Part shown: piece by piece, positions 35,497 through 45,706 of the stretch
Layout of the letters: every line of letters starts with the position of its first letter
How positions within the stretch are numbered: position 1 is the first letter of the stretch
Assembly: GCF_030297175.1 (NCBI RefSeq)
Contig: NZ_AP028070.1
Span: 1,736,001 to 1,800,000 of the forward strand
Source of the DNA: Marinobacter sp. LA51
Lineage (GTDB): Bacteria > Pseudomonadota > Gammaproteobacteria > Pseudomonadales > Oleiphilaceae
DNA: 64,000 nucleotides
Direction: 5' to 3'
Position numbers and translations under genes: made by a program
The notes under the pieces: model-generated
Told to the model about the DNA's origin: nothing
The model's database searches: none
The model's input: only the letters and a program-made list of their open reading frames with translations

Positions 35497-36506
35497 TGGA
35501 ACACGTCCGTATTAGCCCATTTCCGTCCAGAGAGCGTGGCGTGGCCCTGATCATGGTATTGCTGGCGATGGCGCTGGTGGTAATGCTGACCTCCGGGATG
35601 ACCCAGCAACAGAGCATCCGGGTGTTCAAGGCCGGGCATTACTTGGCCCAGCAACAGGGAACGAGCATCGCGCTCGGTGCGGAGGCCTTTGCCCGACAAA
35701 TCCTGGTTAGGGATTACGAGGACGATAAAGAAGAAGGCGAGATGATCGACAGTCTCGATGAGTTCTGGGCCATGAATGCGGCAATATTGCCATTAGATGA
35801 AAACGGTGTGGTCGAGGTTCAGATTGATGATTTGGGCGGTCGGATTAACCTGAATGATCTGGTGACTGGCAATGGTCAGGTCAACACTCTGACCAAAGAA
35901 CGGCTGCAGCGATTGTTCATTGCGCTCGAAATCTCTCCGGCCACGGTTGATGCGCTGGTTGATTGGATCGACGAGAATGATCAGACCGTTAGCGTGAGCG
36001 GTGCAGAAGACGGTCAATATCTTTCTGCAGAGCAGGCTTACCGCGCTGGGAACCAGCCCTTTGTCAGTGTGACGGAATTAATTCTGATTGAAGGTCTGGG
36101 ATATGAAGGCTTTCAGGCGTTAGAGCCCCATGTTGCGGCACTTCCCGTATCCGGACTGGGGATCAACGTGAACACCGCCACCGCACCGGTGCTACGTTCG
36201 CTCAGTGAGGAGCTGACGGATGCCCAGGCGGCCGCTATTCTGGAGAAGAGGGAGGAGGAGCCATTTCTGAACCTCCAGGACTTTCTCGCGCTACCAGAAT
36301 TTGCCGGGTTAGGTTTAACTTCAGCAGGGCTTGGGCTGCAAACGCGCTTTTTTGAAGTCGTTTCAAGGATTACCTACGATGACCGGGTTGTGAATATGGT
36401 CAGCACCGTTTTCAGAAACCCGGAAGGCGAAATTCGGACGGTTCGACGGGATACCGGACAGAAAAACCGAATTACCAAAGAGCCGTTCACCATTTCAGAA
36501 GGATAG
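35496..36506 (+). CDS. gspK: Pseudopilus tip protein GspK
   Basis: The largest minor pseudopilin, 336 residues, with cleavage site ERG/VALIMVLLAMALVVML. The fifth residue after cleavage is not Glu, a GspK hallmark that caps the pilus. The mature part has DDLGGRINLNDLV, LVDWIDENDQTVSVSGAEDGQY and two helix-hairpin-helix-like units (GINVNTATAPVLRSL), as in the family. It lies 2 bases before gspL. Confidence 0.95.
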   Translation: MEHVRISPFPSRERGVALIMVLLAMALVVMLTSGMTQQQSIRVFKAGHYLAQQQGTSIALGAEAFARQILVRDYEDDKEEGEMIDSLDEFWAMNAAILPLDENGVVEVQIDDLGGRINLNDLVTGNGQVNTLTKERLQRLFIALEISPATVDALVDWIDENDQTVSVSGAEDGQYLSAEQAYRAGNQPFVSVTELILIEGLGYEGFQALEPHVAALPVSGLGINVNTATAPVLRSLSEELTDAQAAAILEKREEEPFLNLQDFLALPEFAGLGLTSAGLGLQTRFFEVVSRITYDDRVVNMVSTVFRNPEGEIRTVRRDTGQKNRITKEPFTISEG

Positions 36507-36508
36507 CC

Positions 36509-37813
36509 ATGTCTTATCGCCTATACGTGCGGCCAGTGCCTCCACTGGCCGACCCCGCGCAGAACCCTGAGGCGTTTTCGTATAACTGGGTGCTGCATGA
36601 TGCCAGCGGCGATACCCAGGCGCGTGGCACCGGGGATACCCAGCGGGAAATTGAGCAAACACTGGGGCAGAATGCCCTCGACAACGTCTTGCTGATCGGA
36701 CTGATTCCTGGCGATGAGGCCTTGTTCTGCCTGGCAGATATTCCGGCCAAGCAAAGCCGATACATCCAGCAGGCCCTGCCGTACGCCGTGGAAGAGCAGA
36801 TTGCCCAGGACATTGATTCGGTGCACCTGGCCCTCGGCCGGCACACCGACGATGGCTATCGTGTGGCTGCCATTGATGAAGACCGAATGCGCAATTGGGT
36901 CAGTCTGTTCAGCAACTGGGAACACGTTCGCCTGGACGCAATCTACCCGGATGCGTCTTTGCTACCAGTCACGGAAGGCGGCTGGTCTGTCTGTCTGGAT
37001 GGCGAAATCGCGCTCATGGTTAGTGATCGTGGTGAGTGGCTAAGTATGCACTCCGTCAATCTGGGCATGTTCGCTCATACGCTTGCCGTCCCGCCTTCAG
37101 AGGAAGTCGTTGCAGAGGTGCCGGTGACCCTTTATGCCACCGAGCAGGAGTTCGATGCCCAGCAGACCATCGTGAGCGAGTTCAAGGCGCCGGGCCGGTT
37201 GCTGGTGCGTCGGGAAACTCTTGAGCTGATGCCGCTGGAATTGCTGGCCCATGCCCATCATCATCACCTATCACATCCGATTAATCTCTGTCAGAACCGG
37301 TTTTCCAACCGGTCAGATACGGCAAGCCCCTTCAAGCCCTGGAGGCCCCTGATCGCTGTTGCGGCGGTCTGGTTCGGGGTCCAGATTGCGTTGGAAGTGG
37401 GTATGGGGATGTATCACGAGCGCAAAGCCAGTGATTTGCAGGACCGGGCAATGGCCATTTACCAGGAAGCGTTTCCTGGCGATCGGCGCACCCATGCGGG
37501 CAATGTTCGCCGAGTTATTGAAGGTCAACTGCGAGTTGCGGGCTCTGATGGCCCGGATCTGGATTTTATCACCCTGATGAAATACACCGGTCAGGAATAC
37601 GCGGAGCTCACCGGAGGCCAGTCGGTCATCTTCAATTCCGTGAATTTCAGCCGATCCCGGGGAGAGCTCGTCGTGGATGTCCGTGCGGACACCTATGATC
37701 GCCTGAGTGCGCTTCGAAATGGCTTATCCAATCAGGGGCTGGAAGCTCAAATTGGTTCCGTGGTTAACGAGTCCAGCGGCGCCCGTGGCCGACTGACGGT
37801 CTCCGGAGGTTAA
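36509..37813 (+). CDS. gspL: Type II secretion assembly protein GspL
   Basis: GspL connects the cytoplasmic ATPase GspE to the periplasmic part through one membrane helix. Of 434 residues, about 1-260 form the cytoplasmic actin-like domain (VLLIGLIPGDEALFCLADIPAKQSRY is split across the family-conserved region), a membrane helix lies near 280-295 (PLIAVAAVWFGVQIALEVG), and the rest is the periplasmic ferredoxin-like domain. A His-rich stretch HAHHHHLSH near 246-255 is unusual and may be incidental. gspM follows after 4 bases. Confidence 0.93.
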   Translation: MSYRLYVRPVPPLADPAQNPEAFSYNWVLHDASGDTQARGTGDTQREIEQTLGQNALDNVLLIGLIPGDEALFCLADIPAKQSRYIQQALPYAVEEQIAQDIDSVHLALGRHTDDGYRVAAIDEDRMRNWVSLFSNWEHVRLDAIYPDASLLPVTEGGWSVCLDGEIALMVSDRGEWLSMHSVNLGMFAHTLAVPPSEEVVAEVPVTLYATEQEFDAQQTIVSEFKAPGRLLVRRETLELMPLELLAHAHHHHLSHPINLCQNRFSNRSDTASPFKPWRPLIAVAAVWFGVQIALEVGMGMYHERKASDLQDRAMAIYQEAFPGDRRTHAGNVRRVIEGQLRVAGSDGPDLDFITLMKYTGQEYAELTGGQSVIFNSVNFSRSRGELVVDVRADTYDRLSALRNGLSNQGLEAQIGSVVNESSGARGRLTVSGG

Positions 37814-37817
37814 GGCA

Positions 37818-38345
37818 ATGTTTGAGAAACTCAAAGACCAGCCCTCGGTTGGCAAGCTGATTGCTCAGTACGACCAACTGGCCCGTCGTGATCAACAGGC
37901 ATTGCTGGTGCTCATGGTAGCGGTCTTCGTAGGGCTGATGTATTTCGCAGTATGGAGTCCGGCCACCAGTTTTCACGATTCGGCGGCTACCGAGCGGGAA
38001 AACGCTGCCGAACTCCTTGCCTGGATGCAAGCTAATGAAGCTACAATCAAGCGCTTGGGCAGCGCTAGTGGCGACGCCTCCCCAGGCTCCGCGGACCTGC
38101 CGGATGGCCGTGCGCTCATGGCGCTGGTAACTCGCTCTGCGCGAGAGTCCGGGTTGGCACTGCAACGGTTTGAACCAAGCGGTGAAAATGCCATCCGGGT
38201 TTGGCTTGAAGACGCTCCGTTTGCCGAGGTTGCAGCCTGGTTGGAGCGACTGAAATCCGGTAACGGTGTGATTATTGATCAAGCCGCTATGGACCGGGCC
38301 GATGAACCAGGCCGGGTTTCTGTTCGTTTAACACTGACCATCTGA
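37818..38345 (+). CDS. gspM: Type II secretion protein GspM
   Basis: GspM partners GspL in the inner-membrane platform. The 175-residue protein has a single membrane segment near 29-50 (ALLVLMVAVFVGLMYFAVWS) and a ferredoxin-like periplasmic domain ending in SVRLTLTI. It is the last recognisable gsp gene; gspN is not present after it. Confidence 0.93.
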   Translation: MFEKLKDQPSVGKLIAQYDQLARRDQQALLVLMVAVFVGLMYFAVWSPATSFHDSAATERENAAELLAWMQANEATIKRLGSASGDASPGSADLPDGRALMALVTRSARESGLALQRFEPSGENAIRVWLEDAPFAEVAAWLERLKSGNGVIIDQAAMDRADEPGRVSVRLTLTI

Positions 38346-38374
38346 TTGGGAAGTACCGGCAGGAGAGTGTGAGA

Positions 38375-39046
38375 ATGGCTAACGGTAGCGACAACAGCAG
38401 TCAATCAGAACCCGTGATTGTGCGTCTTGATGGCTCCGCGACCAATGAGGCGCGCTCCATTCTGTACCATGCTTACCGGCAGGAGCCTACGTTCCAGTAT
38501 CTGTTTGATCATCAGCGCCCGGGTTACGATCAGCGCATTAGGGCGACCATTCGTGAACTGATTGATCTGTATTTCGATCTGGATCAGGAAGCCATCGGCG
38601 TGATGGTCGACGATACCCTGGTTGCCGTCGCGTTCATCGGCGATCCGGAATTGCGGATGAACCTAGCAGATCAATTCAGTTGGCGTATTCGTATGGTTCT
38701 GACAACCGGGTTTGCATCGACTCGGCGTTACCTCGATTACCACGAGAAAATCCGGAACATGCTGCCTCAACCATTGGCGCACCAGTTGCCGATGATGGGG
38801 GTGAATCCCAAATACCAGAACCGTGGCTACGGCCGCCTGCTTTTAAAAACCGTCGAAAAACTCTGCGCGGAAAATCCTCGCGGCAGTGGCTTGGTGCTTG
38901 ATACCGGAAACAGCCGGTATTTGCCGTTTTACGAGTCCGAGGGGTTTCGCAGTCTTGGCAAAATTAAGCTCGGTGACTTCGAGGACCATGTTCTGTTCCG
39001 CGAAGTGCACCCTGAGAGCAAAGCAGCCTCTGAAGGCCGCCACTGA
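38375..39046 (+). CDS. GNAT-family N-acetyltransferase
   Basis: The 223-residue protein has the acetyl-CoA-binding motif MMGVNPKYQNRGYGRLLLKTV near 140-160 and the typical ending YLPFYESEGFRSLGKIKL. The ATG at 38375 sits 9 bases after AGGAG; a GTG at 38369 is too close to it. The substrate is not predictable. It begins 29 bases after gspM and 25 bases before gorA, so read-through from the gsp operon is possible. Confidence 0.82.
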   Translation: MANGSDNSSQSEPVIVRLDGSATNEARSILYHAYRQEPTFQYLFDHQRPGYDQRIRATIRELIDLYFDLDQEAIGVMVDDTLVAVAFIGDPELRMNLADQFSWRIRMVLTTGFASTRRYLDYHEKIRNMLPQPLAHQLPMMGVNPKYQNRGYGRLLLKTVEKLCAENPRGSGLVLDTGNSRYLPFYESEGFRSLGKIKLGDFEDHVLFREVHPESKAASEGRH

Positions 39047-39071
39047 ATTCGAATGACCTACAGGAGACACT

Positions 39072-40433
39072 GTGTCTGACAACCATGATTTTGATCTGAT
39101 TGTAATTGGCGCCGGCTCAGGCGGGGTTCGCCTGGCAAGGATGTCGGCCCAGCGGGGTGCCCGCGTTGCCGTAATTGAATCCCGGTATCTGGGCGGCACT
39201 TGCGTCAACGTTGGATGTGTGCCGAAAAAACTGTTTGTGTATGGCGCGCATGTCCACGACGAGCTCGAAGACGCCGCCGGTTACGGTTGGAACGTGCCAA
39301 CCTCAGGCGTAACGTTTGACTGGCCGACACTGGTGGCCAACAAGAACACAGAAATCGAGCGGCTGAACGGTATCTACGGCCGCATGCTGCAGAATGCAGG
39401 CGTGACCATCATTGAGGGCACGGCATCTTTCTCTGATGCCAATACCGTCGTGGTTGGCGATACCTCCTACACCGCAAAGCATATAACCGTTGCGACCGGA
39501 AGCTGGCCGGTGGTTCCGGACATCCCCGGCAAGGAATGTGTGGTCACCTCCAATGAAATGTTCTACCTGCCGCAGTTGCCGAAGCGTGCCGTAATCTGGG
39601 GCGGTGGCTACATAGCCGTTGAGTTTGCCGGCATTCTGGCAGGGCTTGGCGTTGAGACAACCTTGCTGTATCGCGGCGACCTGTTCTTGCGGGGCTTTGA
39701 TACCGACATTCGCAAGTTCACCGAACAGGAGATGCGCAAGAAGGGTATTGATCTCCGGTTTGGGGTTAATATCGATTCAGTTGAGCCAGAGGGCAATCAA
39801 TACCAGGTGCATCTGAACAATGGCGAGACCCTGCAGACCGGATTGGTGATGGCGGCAACCGGCCGGAAAGCGCTGGTGGAAGGGCTCGGATTAACCGAGC
39901 TGGGCGTGGAGCTGAATGAATCCGGGCATGTGGTGGTGGATGATCATTTTCAGACCGCAGTACCGTCCATCACTGCGCTGGGTGATGTAATTGGCACGCC
40001 GCAGCTGACGCCGGTGGCTCTGGCCCAGGGTATGGTCCTGTCGCGCCGTTTGTTCGGTGATGGCCAGGGCGATATGGACTATTCAGCTATTCCGACGGCG
40101 GTGTTCTGCCAGCCAAACATCGGCACCGTGGGTTGGACGGAAGATGAAGCCCGTTCAGCCGGCCATTCGCTGCGTATCTATCGTTCCGAATTCCGGCCGA
40201 TGAAATACACTCTGAGTGGCCGTGATGAACGCAGTCTGATGAAGCTTGTGGTTGATGACGAAACCGACAAAGTGTTGGGGGCTCATATGGTGGGACCGGA
40301 CGCTGGCGAAATTACCCAGGGCCTGGCAGTGGCTATCAAGGCCGGTGCTACCAAGGCTCAGTTCGACTCAACCCTGGGCATTCACCCGACCTCAGCAGAG
40401 GAATTCGTCACCATGAGGGAAGCTGTCGTCTGA
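39072..40433 (+). CDS. gorA: Glutathione-disulfide reductase
   Basis: A cytoplasmic flavoenzyme reducing glutathione disulfide with NADPH. The 453 residues start with GTG at 39072 behind AGGAG. The FAD motif [10 protein letters not shown] lies near 13-22, the redox pair C44/C49 in [15 protein letters not shown], the NAD(P) motif near [11 protein letters not shown] with downstream Arg residues, and the catalytic His in [10 protein letters not shown] near 438. Length and motifs match plant/proteobacterial-type glutathione reductases; trypanothione or mycothiol use is unlikely. Confidence 0.93.
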   Translation: MSDNHDFDLIVIGAGSGGVRLARMSAQRGARVAVIESRYLGGTCVNVGCVPKKLFVYGAHVHDELEDAAGYGWNVPTSGVTFDWPTLVANKNTEIERLNGIYGRMLQNAGVTIIEGTASFSDANTVVVGDTSYTAKHITVATGSWPVVPDIPGKECVVTSNEMFYLPQLPKRAVIWGGGYIAVEFAGILAGLGVETTLLYRGDLFLRGFDTDIRKFTEQEMRKKGIDLRFGVNIDSVEPEGNQYQVHLNNGETLQTGLVMAATGRKALVEGLGLTELGVELNESGHVVVDDHFQTAVPSITALGDVIGTPQLTPVALAQGMVLSRRLFGDGQGDMDYSAIPTAVFCQPNIGTVGWTEDEARSAGHSLRIYRSEFRPMKYTLSGRDERSLMKLVVDDETDKVLGAHMVGPDAGEITQGLAVAIKAGATKAQFDSTLGIHPTSAEEFVTMREAVV

Positions 40434-40487
40434 CGGCTTCAAGTGCCCAGGGAAGGGCGATGCTTACCTCTTTTTATACTCTCGTCC

Positions 40488-42431
40488 TCAGTCAGGGATC
40501 CAACGACCCAACACTGTTTTTAGTTTTTCTTTTCGTACCGGCTTGGCTACGTAATCGTTCATGCCACTTTCCAGGCAGCTTCTGTCAGTACCCGGCAATA
40601 CGTCTGCGGTCAGTGCAATGATGGGAGTTCCCGAGCGCCCGCTGCTTTGCTCCCACTCGCGAATGCGACGGGTGGTTTCGTAGCCGTCCATCACAGGCAT
40701 CTGGCAGTCCATCAAAATCACGTCGTACCCCCTGTGATTGTTGCGAATCATTTGAAGGGCATCTTTTCCATTGTTCGCCGCATCCGCCTGGTAACCCAAT
40801 TTGGTTAACATGGCTTTTGCCACGCGCTGGTTAACAAGGTTGTCCTCTACAACCAGGGCGTGGGCCACACCAGACCTTGGCTCTCTGGTCGAATGGCTGT
40901 CGTGGGGTGGGGCGTCAGCACTGGCTGCAAGCTCAAATGGCAGTTCAAACCGAAAAGACGAGCCTCTTCCAAGGTCTGTTTCGACTTTAATGTGGCCACC
41001 CATCAGCTCCACCAGCCGCTGCACCAGAGCCAGCCCGAGCCCGGTTCCGCCATGGCTCCGGTCGTCGCCGTGCTGCAGCTGTTCAAAGGAGTTGAAAATA
41101 TCCGGAAGTCTTTCTATCGGAATGCCCGAGCCTGAATCACTTACCGCGCAGTTAAGAACGATGCAGTGGTCTTCCAGCCCAAAGCAGCCTGCCTGAATGA
41201 TAATGGACCCGTCGCTGGTGAACTTGATGGCGTTGTCGATCAAACCGGCGATGATTTGTCGCAGTCTGGGGGCGTCCCCTATCACCAGGGGTTTGTCGGG
41301 CCAATCGCCAAAGAAGTTCACACTGAGTGATAATCCCCGTTCCTCCGCGACCTGACGGTAGGTCGCCGTGCAGTTGCGGATCAGATTCTCAAGATCGAAT
41401 TCCTGGTTGGATAGCTTGAGAACACCGCTTTCCATACGGGAGAAATCGAGGATGTCACTGATAACCGTCAGGAGGTCCTCAGTGGATTGACGCGCGGTGG
41501 TCAGGTAATCCCGCTGACGGGGTGTCAGAGGGTCCTCCTGAACCAGGTCGATCATACCCAGCACACCATTGAGCGGCGTGCGCAGTTCATGGCTCATGGT
41601 TGCCAGAAATTCCGACTTCGCCTGATTGGCCGATTCTGCTTTCTGGCGTGCGCTCTCTGAGGCAGCCAGGGTTTGTTCCCGGGAAGTCTCGAGGTTTGCC
41701 AGGTGGGTTGCCAGTTCATTCAGTTGTTGCTCAATGTCGGCAACTTCCTGGGCGCTACTCCTATTGCCAGTAGGGCCTTTGGCATAGTCCCGATTGATCA
41801 AGCGCGAAATCCGGCCAGATAACTGTCGAACGGGGTTCAGTATGGTGTTCAGATGGTGCTGCATTATCAGCATCGTGAACAGTAGGAGCGAGGCTCCCAC
41901 CGCCAGCGAAGTCCAGACAATGTCCCTTTGCCGGTCCGCCAACAGATCCCGGCTGACCCCAACGTGAACCGTACCCACTCGCAACGCACTTGCCCGAAGC
42001 CCCGACTCCGGCGTGAACCACTCGGTAGTCCGCCCGGAATCCAGGTCCAGGGGTTGTTGCAATATCTCCGTGTCAAAAACGTCGTAAATACCAGGATTAA
42101 TCGGGATGCTGGTTGAATCGGTTGCGACAAAGCCGATCGGGTCACCCGAGACATTGGTTACCTCAATCCAGTCTGCTTTGCTTCGTTTCAGTGCTTTTAA
42201 CAAAACTTGCTCAAGGGCCTGACTATTGCCGGAAACCACAGCGTACTCCAGAACCGGCGCCAGGCTGTCCGCAAACATCTGACTGCTGTCGGACAACTGC
42301 TGGCGGGCATCCTGCAGTCGAGCCGAGGTAAAAAATGCAATCAACACGATAAACATTACGATCGCAGGTAGGGCGCCGAGTAGCAGGAGCTTACGAGTGA
42401 GGGTCGGACGAGCCATCGCTGGATTAGTCAT
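40488..42431 (-). CDS. Hybrid sensor histidine kinase/response regulator
   Basis: A membrane-bound hybrid kinase of 647 residues. I start at the ATG at 42431, 6 bases after GGAGG and overlapping the end of the solute-binding gene by 8 bases. Two membrane helices (about 14-34 and 172-190) enclose a periplasmic region of about 135 residues. Then come a HAMP-like linker, the dimerisation domain with H281 (MSHELRTPLNG), the ATP-binding domain (N400, SGSGIPIERL, GGTGLGLALV) and a receiver domain with D575 in VILMDCQMPVMDG. No histidine phosphotransfer domain or output regulator is nearby. Coupling to the preceding solute-binding and TonB-receptor genes suggests that they feed its sensing. Confidence 0.93.
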   Translation of the reverse strand: MTNPAMARPTLTRKLLLLGALPAIVMFIVLIAFFTSARLQDARQQLSDSSQMFADSLAPVLEYAVVSGNSQALEQVLLKALKRSKADWIEVTNVSGDPIGFVATDSTSIPINPGIYDVFDTEILQQPLDLDSGRTTEWFTPESGLRASALRVGTVHVGVSRDLLADRQRDIVWTSLAVGASLLLFTMLIMQHHLNTILNPVRQLSGRISRLINRDYAKGPTGNRSSAQEVADIEQQLNELATHLANLETSREQTLAASESARQKAESANQAKSEFLATMSHELRTPLNGVLGMIDLVQEDPLTPRQRDYLTTARQSTEDLLTVISDILDFSRMESGVLKLSNQEFDLENLIRNCTATYRQVAEERGLSLSVNFFGDWPDKPLVIGDAPRLRQIIAGLIDNAIKFTSDGSIIIQAGCFGLEDHCIVLNCAVSDSGSGIPIERLPDIFNSFEQLQHGDDRSHGGTGLGLALVQRLVELMGGHIKVETDLGRGSSFRFELPFELAASADAPPHDSHSTREPRSGVAHALVVEDNLVNQRVAKAMLTKLGYQADAANNGKDALQMIRNNHRGYDVILMDCQMPVMDGYETTRRIREWEQSSGRSGTPIIALTADVLPGTDRSCLESGMNDYVAKPVRKEKLKTVLGRWIPD

Positions 42432-43398
42432 CCTGCGCCTCCCCACTTTCGGTGAGTTCCTGTTGTATGGTCTGGTTCAAGAATGCTCGCTCAGGAACCG
42501 GGATATTCATCGAGCGAGCAACCTGATCATTAACCTCAATGCGATAGATTTGCGGGTACGCCGGGGCGGGAAATTCGCCCGCAGCAAAATACTGTTCAAT
42601 CATATTGGCCCCAAGAGCCGCCATCTCTGCAAAGGGCGCGTAGCTTGAGGCCAACGAACCCGCCTTAACGTACGCCTGACTTGGGCCAATAACGATCTTG
42701 TTGCGTCGGTACGCGGTCAGCAGGATGTGTTTGATGGTGCGGGGGTTGTAGATGGCGTCGTCAGGCGCGGCGAGCAGAAAGTCACCGTAGCGAAGTGCTC
42801 TTACCAGTGAGGGAATCAGGTCGTCTTCATTGTCGACGATGAAAACCCGTGCACTCATCCCATGGGCGGGAAGTTCGTCAATCAAGGGTTCGTAAAGCTC
42901 TACCGACGCGGTGGTAGCCAGGATTGCCACCGTGTTGGCCTGCGGCAATATCGCCTTTCCGGTCAGGGCTTGGCGCAGCAGTGGAACGTCGTAAAAGACG
43001 CCGGAAATTTGCCCAGGGTTTCTGGCTGCAAAACCTTCGATGAACGATTTGTTCACCAGCATGGCCAGAATGGGTATCGAACGATTGGCCTGACGCACTC
43101 GGGAGAATGCCGCAGGGCCGATGGAAACAATGGGGGTATTCTTGATCATTGGGATCTGATCGTCGGAAATCGGGGTAAGGGTGACATCACTCCTCAATTG
43201 GTCGGTGAGTAACGACTGAATGTGCTGATCCAGGGCGGTACTACCGGATCCGGCCAGATATACGAGGCGGTCGGGCGTTTCCTGGCCGTGTGCCGACACC
43301 AGGAAAACAAGACCTAAAAGGATACACACGGCTCGCCTGAACGTGTGGCGGGTCGGGTGCAGCAAGCTTCGCCATCTAACTAGGTTATATGGAGTCAT
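42424..43398 (-). CDS. ABC-type solute-binding protein, probable periplasmic sensor component
   Basis: The 324-residue protein has an N-terminal export signal (about 20-40: TFRRAVCILLGLVFLVSAHG) and an ABC substrate-binding fold of the PF04392-like type, with IVSIGPAAFSRVRQ and LLAAPDDAIYNPRTIKHIL. No ABC permease or ATPase gene accompanies it. It sits between a TonB-dependent receptor gene upstream and the hybrid kinase, overlapping the kinase start by 8 bases. A role in presenting a ligand to the kinase fits best; its ligand is unknown. The similar solute-binding gene at 57908-58873 is an orphan. Confidence 0.78.
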   Translation of the reverse strand: MTPYNLVRWRSLLHPTRHTFRRAVCILLGLVFLVSAHGQETPDRLVYLAGSGSTALDQHIQSLLTDQLRSDVTLTPISDDQIPMIKNTPIVSIGPAAFSRVRQANRSIPILAMLVNKSFIEGFAARNPGQISGVFYDVPLLRQALTGKAILPQANTVAILATTASVELYEPLIDELPAHGMSARVFIVDNEDDLIPSLVRALRYGDFLLAAPDDAIYNPRTIKHILLTAYRRNKIVIGPSQAYVKAGSLASSYAPFAEMAALGANMIEQYFAAGEFPAPAYPQIYRIEVNDQVARSMNIPVPERAFLNQTIQQELTESGEAQDD

Positions 43399-43433
43399 AC
43401 CATCCTGGGTTACATACTTTCCTTGGTCAATGT

Positions 43434-45575
43434 TCAGAAGCGAATTCCGGCCTCAACGAAATACTGATTAGGTTCATCAATGATGTTGTCGGGGCTCATC
43501 CACGGCTCCATATTGATGTAATGCTGCATGGTGAATGCGAGTTCATAGCTGAAATTAGGCCGGTCTATCCGGCGGGCCAGTCGGAAATCAGCACGCTTGA
43601 AACGAGTTTTCCGCACTTCGTGTGTGAGATAGAAAGCTGCGGAGGAAGTCAGCGACCAGGGAAGTTCCTGGATCCATACCACGCTCCCTGAATGGCGAGC
43701 GGAAAGTCGCCCCATGAGAGCTACGGCTCTGGATTGGGTGCTGGGTGGCAGCTTGTCGGGATCGCCTGTATAGCGACTGTCCTGGTCGAGATAGGCGTAA
43801 GTGGCGCGCAAAAGCGTGCCTGAGAACTCCAGTGAACCTTCGAACTCCACACCTTCCTGGTCTACTGCGACGTTGTTGTCGATGTACCAGTCTTCTTCGT
43901 TGATCACTCCGCTGATCATATCCCGAAGATAGTCATTGAAATACCGTACTTCAACGCTCATCAGGGCCGAGTCCAGGTGGTACTGCCCGAAATAACTGAT
44001 CTCGCGAGAGGTAATGGTTTCTTCTTCCAGTTCCTCGCCAAACGTGGAGGTGGTCTGGTCTACCAGGTCCTTAACCTCGAAACGAGTGCCCTCCAAGGCC
44101 TCGAATGGCGGCTGCACATTGCGCGGCCGGTAGGACCAATCCGGGTCTTGCTCAAAGGCATCCGGGGTTCGCACGGCTCGGGAGAAGACGAAGCGAACGG
44201 CGTGGTTGTCATTGATGATGAAATTGGTGGCCACCCTCGGCGAAAAATACCCCTCGTCGGTCGTGGTGGTTGTCTCCCAATTGCCGCCAGCGTTAAAAGT
44301 GACCCAATTGAAGGGCGAGTACTCAGCATTGGCGAATACCCGACTCTGATAATTGTTACCGCGGCCATTAAAGAAGGTCTCGGAGTCAAAAGTGTCTTTG
44401 CGATAACCAAGGCCAGACACCAGTTTGAACTCGGGGTTAAAAATGATGGTGTTTTGCAGCTCGAATTCGAGACGGGATTCTTCTGCATCCTCATTGAGGT
44501 CAGCCACAAAGGGGCCTTGATCCGTCGGGAACGGCGCTCCCGGGGGCAGCAATTGAATAAACTCGCCGGCAGGCACAGAGACTGACCATCGCTGCCGCCG
44601 CCGCTGGTTCTGATAGGTGGCCTGAAGGTGATAAAAGTGGCTGTCGGAAATGGCGCCGTTGAAACGGGTTTGCAGATAGTAGTTGTCTAGAATGATGTCT
44701 GGATTGGTGGTCGATTCCAGCTTTCCAGACTTCTCACTGTCCTCTTCATTTACGCCGTCGACCACGCCGGCCCGGAAGTCGATTGAATGGATGTTGTCGA
44801 TGGCCAGCAGGCTGTCAAAGTTGACGTTGTTGATGTCGAAGCCGTCGTGAAAGTCCTCTTTCTCGTCATCCTTCTGCCGGTCGAACCCGTCAGATTTGCG
44901 TTTCTCATAGGATAGGCGCCAGCTGCCATCTTCCGTGCTGTCACCGACTGAGGAAAAGGTGCGCAGGTGGCCCCGCGAGCCTATTGAGGTGTATGCTTCG
45001 GCGCCCGCGGTGTCGTAGGGGGAGCGAGTTATAATGTTTATACTGCCGAGAAAGGCATTGATACCATAGGCGGCAGCATTCGGGCCACGGCTGACCTCGA
45101 TCCGCTCAATGTTTTCGAGTGCAACTGGCATTGCAATCCAGTCAACGTCAGATAGGCTAGCGCGGTAGGCCGTTCGGCCGTCAATCTGAACCTGAAGTCG
45201 TCGTTGTTCGTACTGAGAGGTGCCGTGGTAGCTGGTGACCTGATTGTTGCTACCGTACTCGCCGACCACCATGCCGGGTACAAGTCGGAACACTTCCACC
45301 AGATTCATGATGCCGAGGTCACGAATCATATCGCCGGTAATAATGGTGGTGGTGCCCGGTACTTTGAGCTTTGATTGGCGCAATCGTGTGGTCGTCAGTA
45401 CCTCCGGGATCTGCGATTGTTCCCCGTCCTCGGTCAGGAATTCCGGGTATAGCTCGGGTTCTTCAGTCTGTCCCCAGGCCAAGGCAGGTAGGGTAAAAAA
45501 CAGGAAAAGCGTGCAACTGGCGGCGCTGACAGCCAGGGATAGCTTTTTTGGTGACGTTGTTGTCGAACTGGTCAT
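43434..45575 (-). CDS. TonB-dependent outer-membrane receptor
   Basis: An outer-membrane receptor of 713 residues from the ATG at 45575; a longer reading from 45617 would put 14 residues before a good signal peptide (SCTLFLFFTLPALAWG). The plug domain spans about 60-180 (VPGTTTIITGDMIRDLG, RVEVSRGPNAAAYGINAFLG-type segment) and the rest is a 22-strand barrel ending in FVEAGIRF with terminal aromatic. A TonB box is likely near QIPEVLTTTRLR. It resembles colicin/cobalamin or siderophore receptors; the substrate cannot be told. It starts the TonB-receptor, solute-binding, kinase set. Confidence 0.9.
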   Translation of the reverse strand: MTSSTTTSPKKLSLAVSAASCTLFLFFTLPALAWGQTEEPELYPEFLTEDGEQSQIPEVLTTTRLRQSKLKVPGTTTIITGDMIRDLGIMNLVEVFRLVPGMVVGEYGSNNQVTSYHGTSQYEQRRLQVQIDGRTAYRASLSDVDWIAMPVALENIERIEVSRGPNAAAYGINAFLGSINIITRSPYDTAGAEAYTSIGSRGHLRTFSSVGDSTEDGSWRLSYEKRKSDGFDRQKDDEKEDFHDGFDINNVNFDSLLAIDNIHSIDFRAGVVDGVNEEDSEKSGKLESTTNPDIILDNYYLQTRFNGAISDSHFYHLQATYQNQRRRQRWSVSVPAGEFIQLLPPGAPFPTDQGPFVADLNEDAEESRLEFELQNTIIFNPEFKLVSGLGYRKDTFDSETFFNGRGNNYQSRVFANAEYSPFNWVTFNAGGNWETTTTTDEGYFSPRVATNFIINDNHAVRFVFSRAVRTPDAFEQDPDWSYRPRNVQPPFEALEGTRFEVKDLVDQTTSTFGEELEEETITSREISYFGQYHLDSALMSVEVRYFNDYLRDMISGVINEEDWYIDNNVAVDQEGVEFEGSLEFSGTLLRATYAYLDQDSRYTGDPDKLPPSTQSRAVALMGRLSARHSGSVVWIQELPWSLTSSAAFYLTHEVRKTRFKRADFRLARRIDRPNFSYELAFTMQHYINMEPWMSPDNIIDEPNQYFVEAGIRF

Positions 45576-45706
45576 GGGTGAGGATCTATACTCTGCCAAG
45601 CCAAAGAGGGGGCACACCGCGATTATGTTTTGGTCTATCGTAGGGGACTACACACGGTTTGTCTCTCAAAAATGTAATGAATCTGAGAGCTGGGAGCTGC
45701 AGCTTT

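Noticed and set aside
36509..37813. His-rich HAHHHHLSH stretch in GspL as a metal-binding domain
   Set aside because: It lies in a variable linker and is probably incidental.
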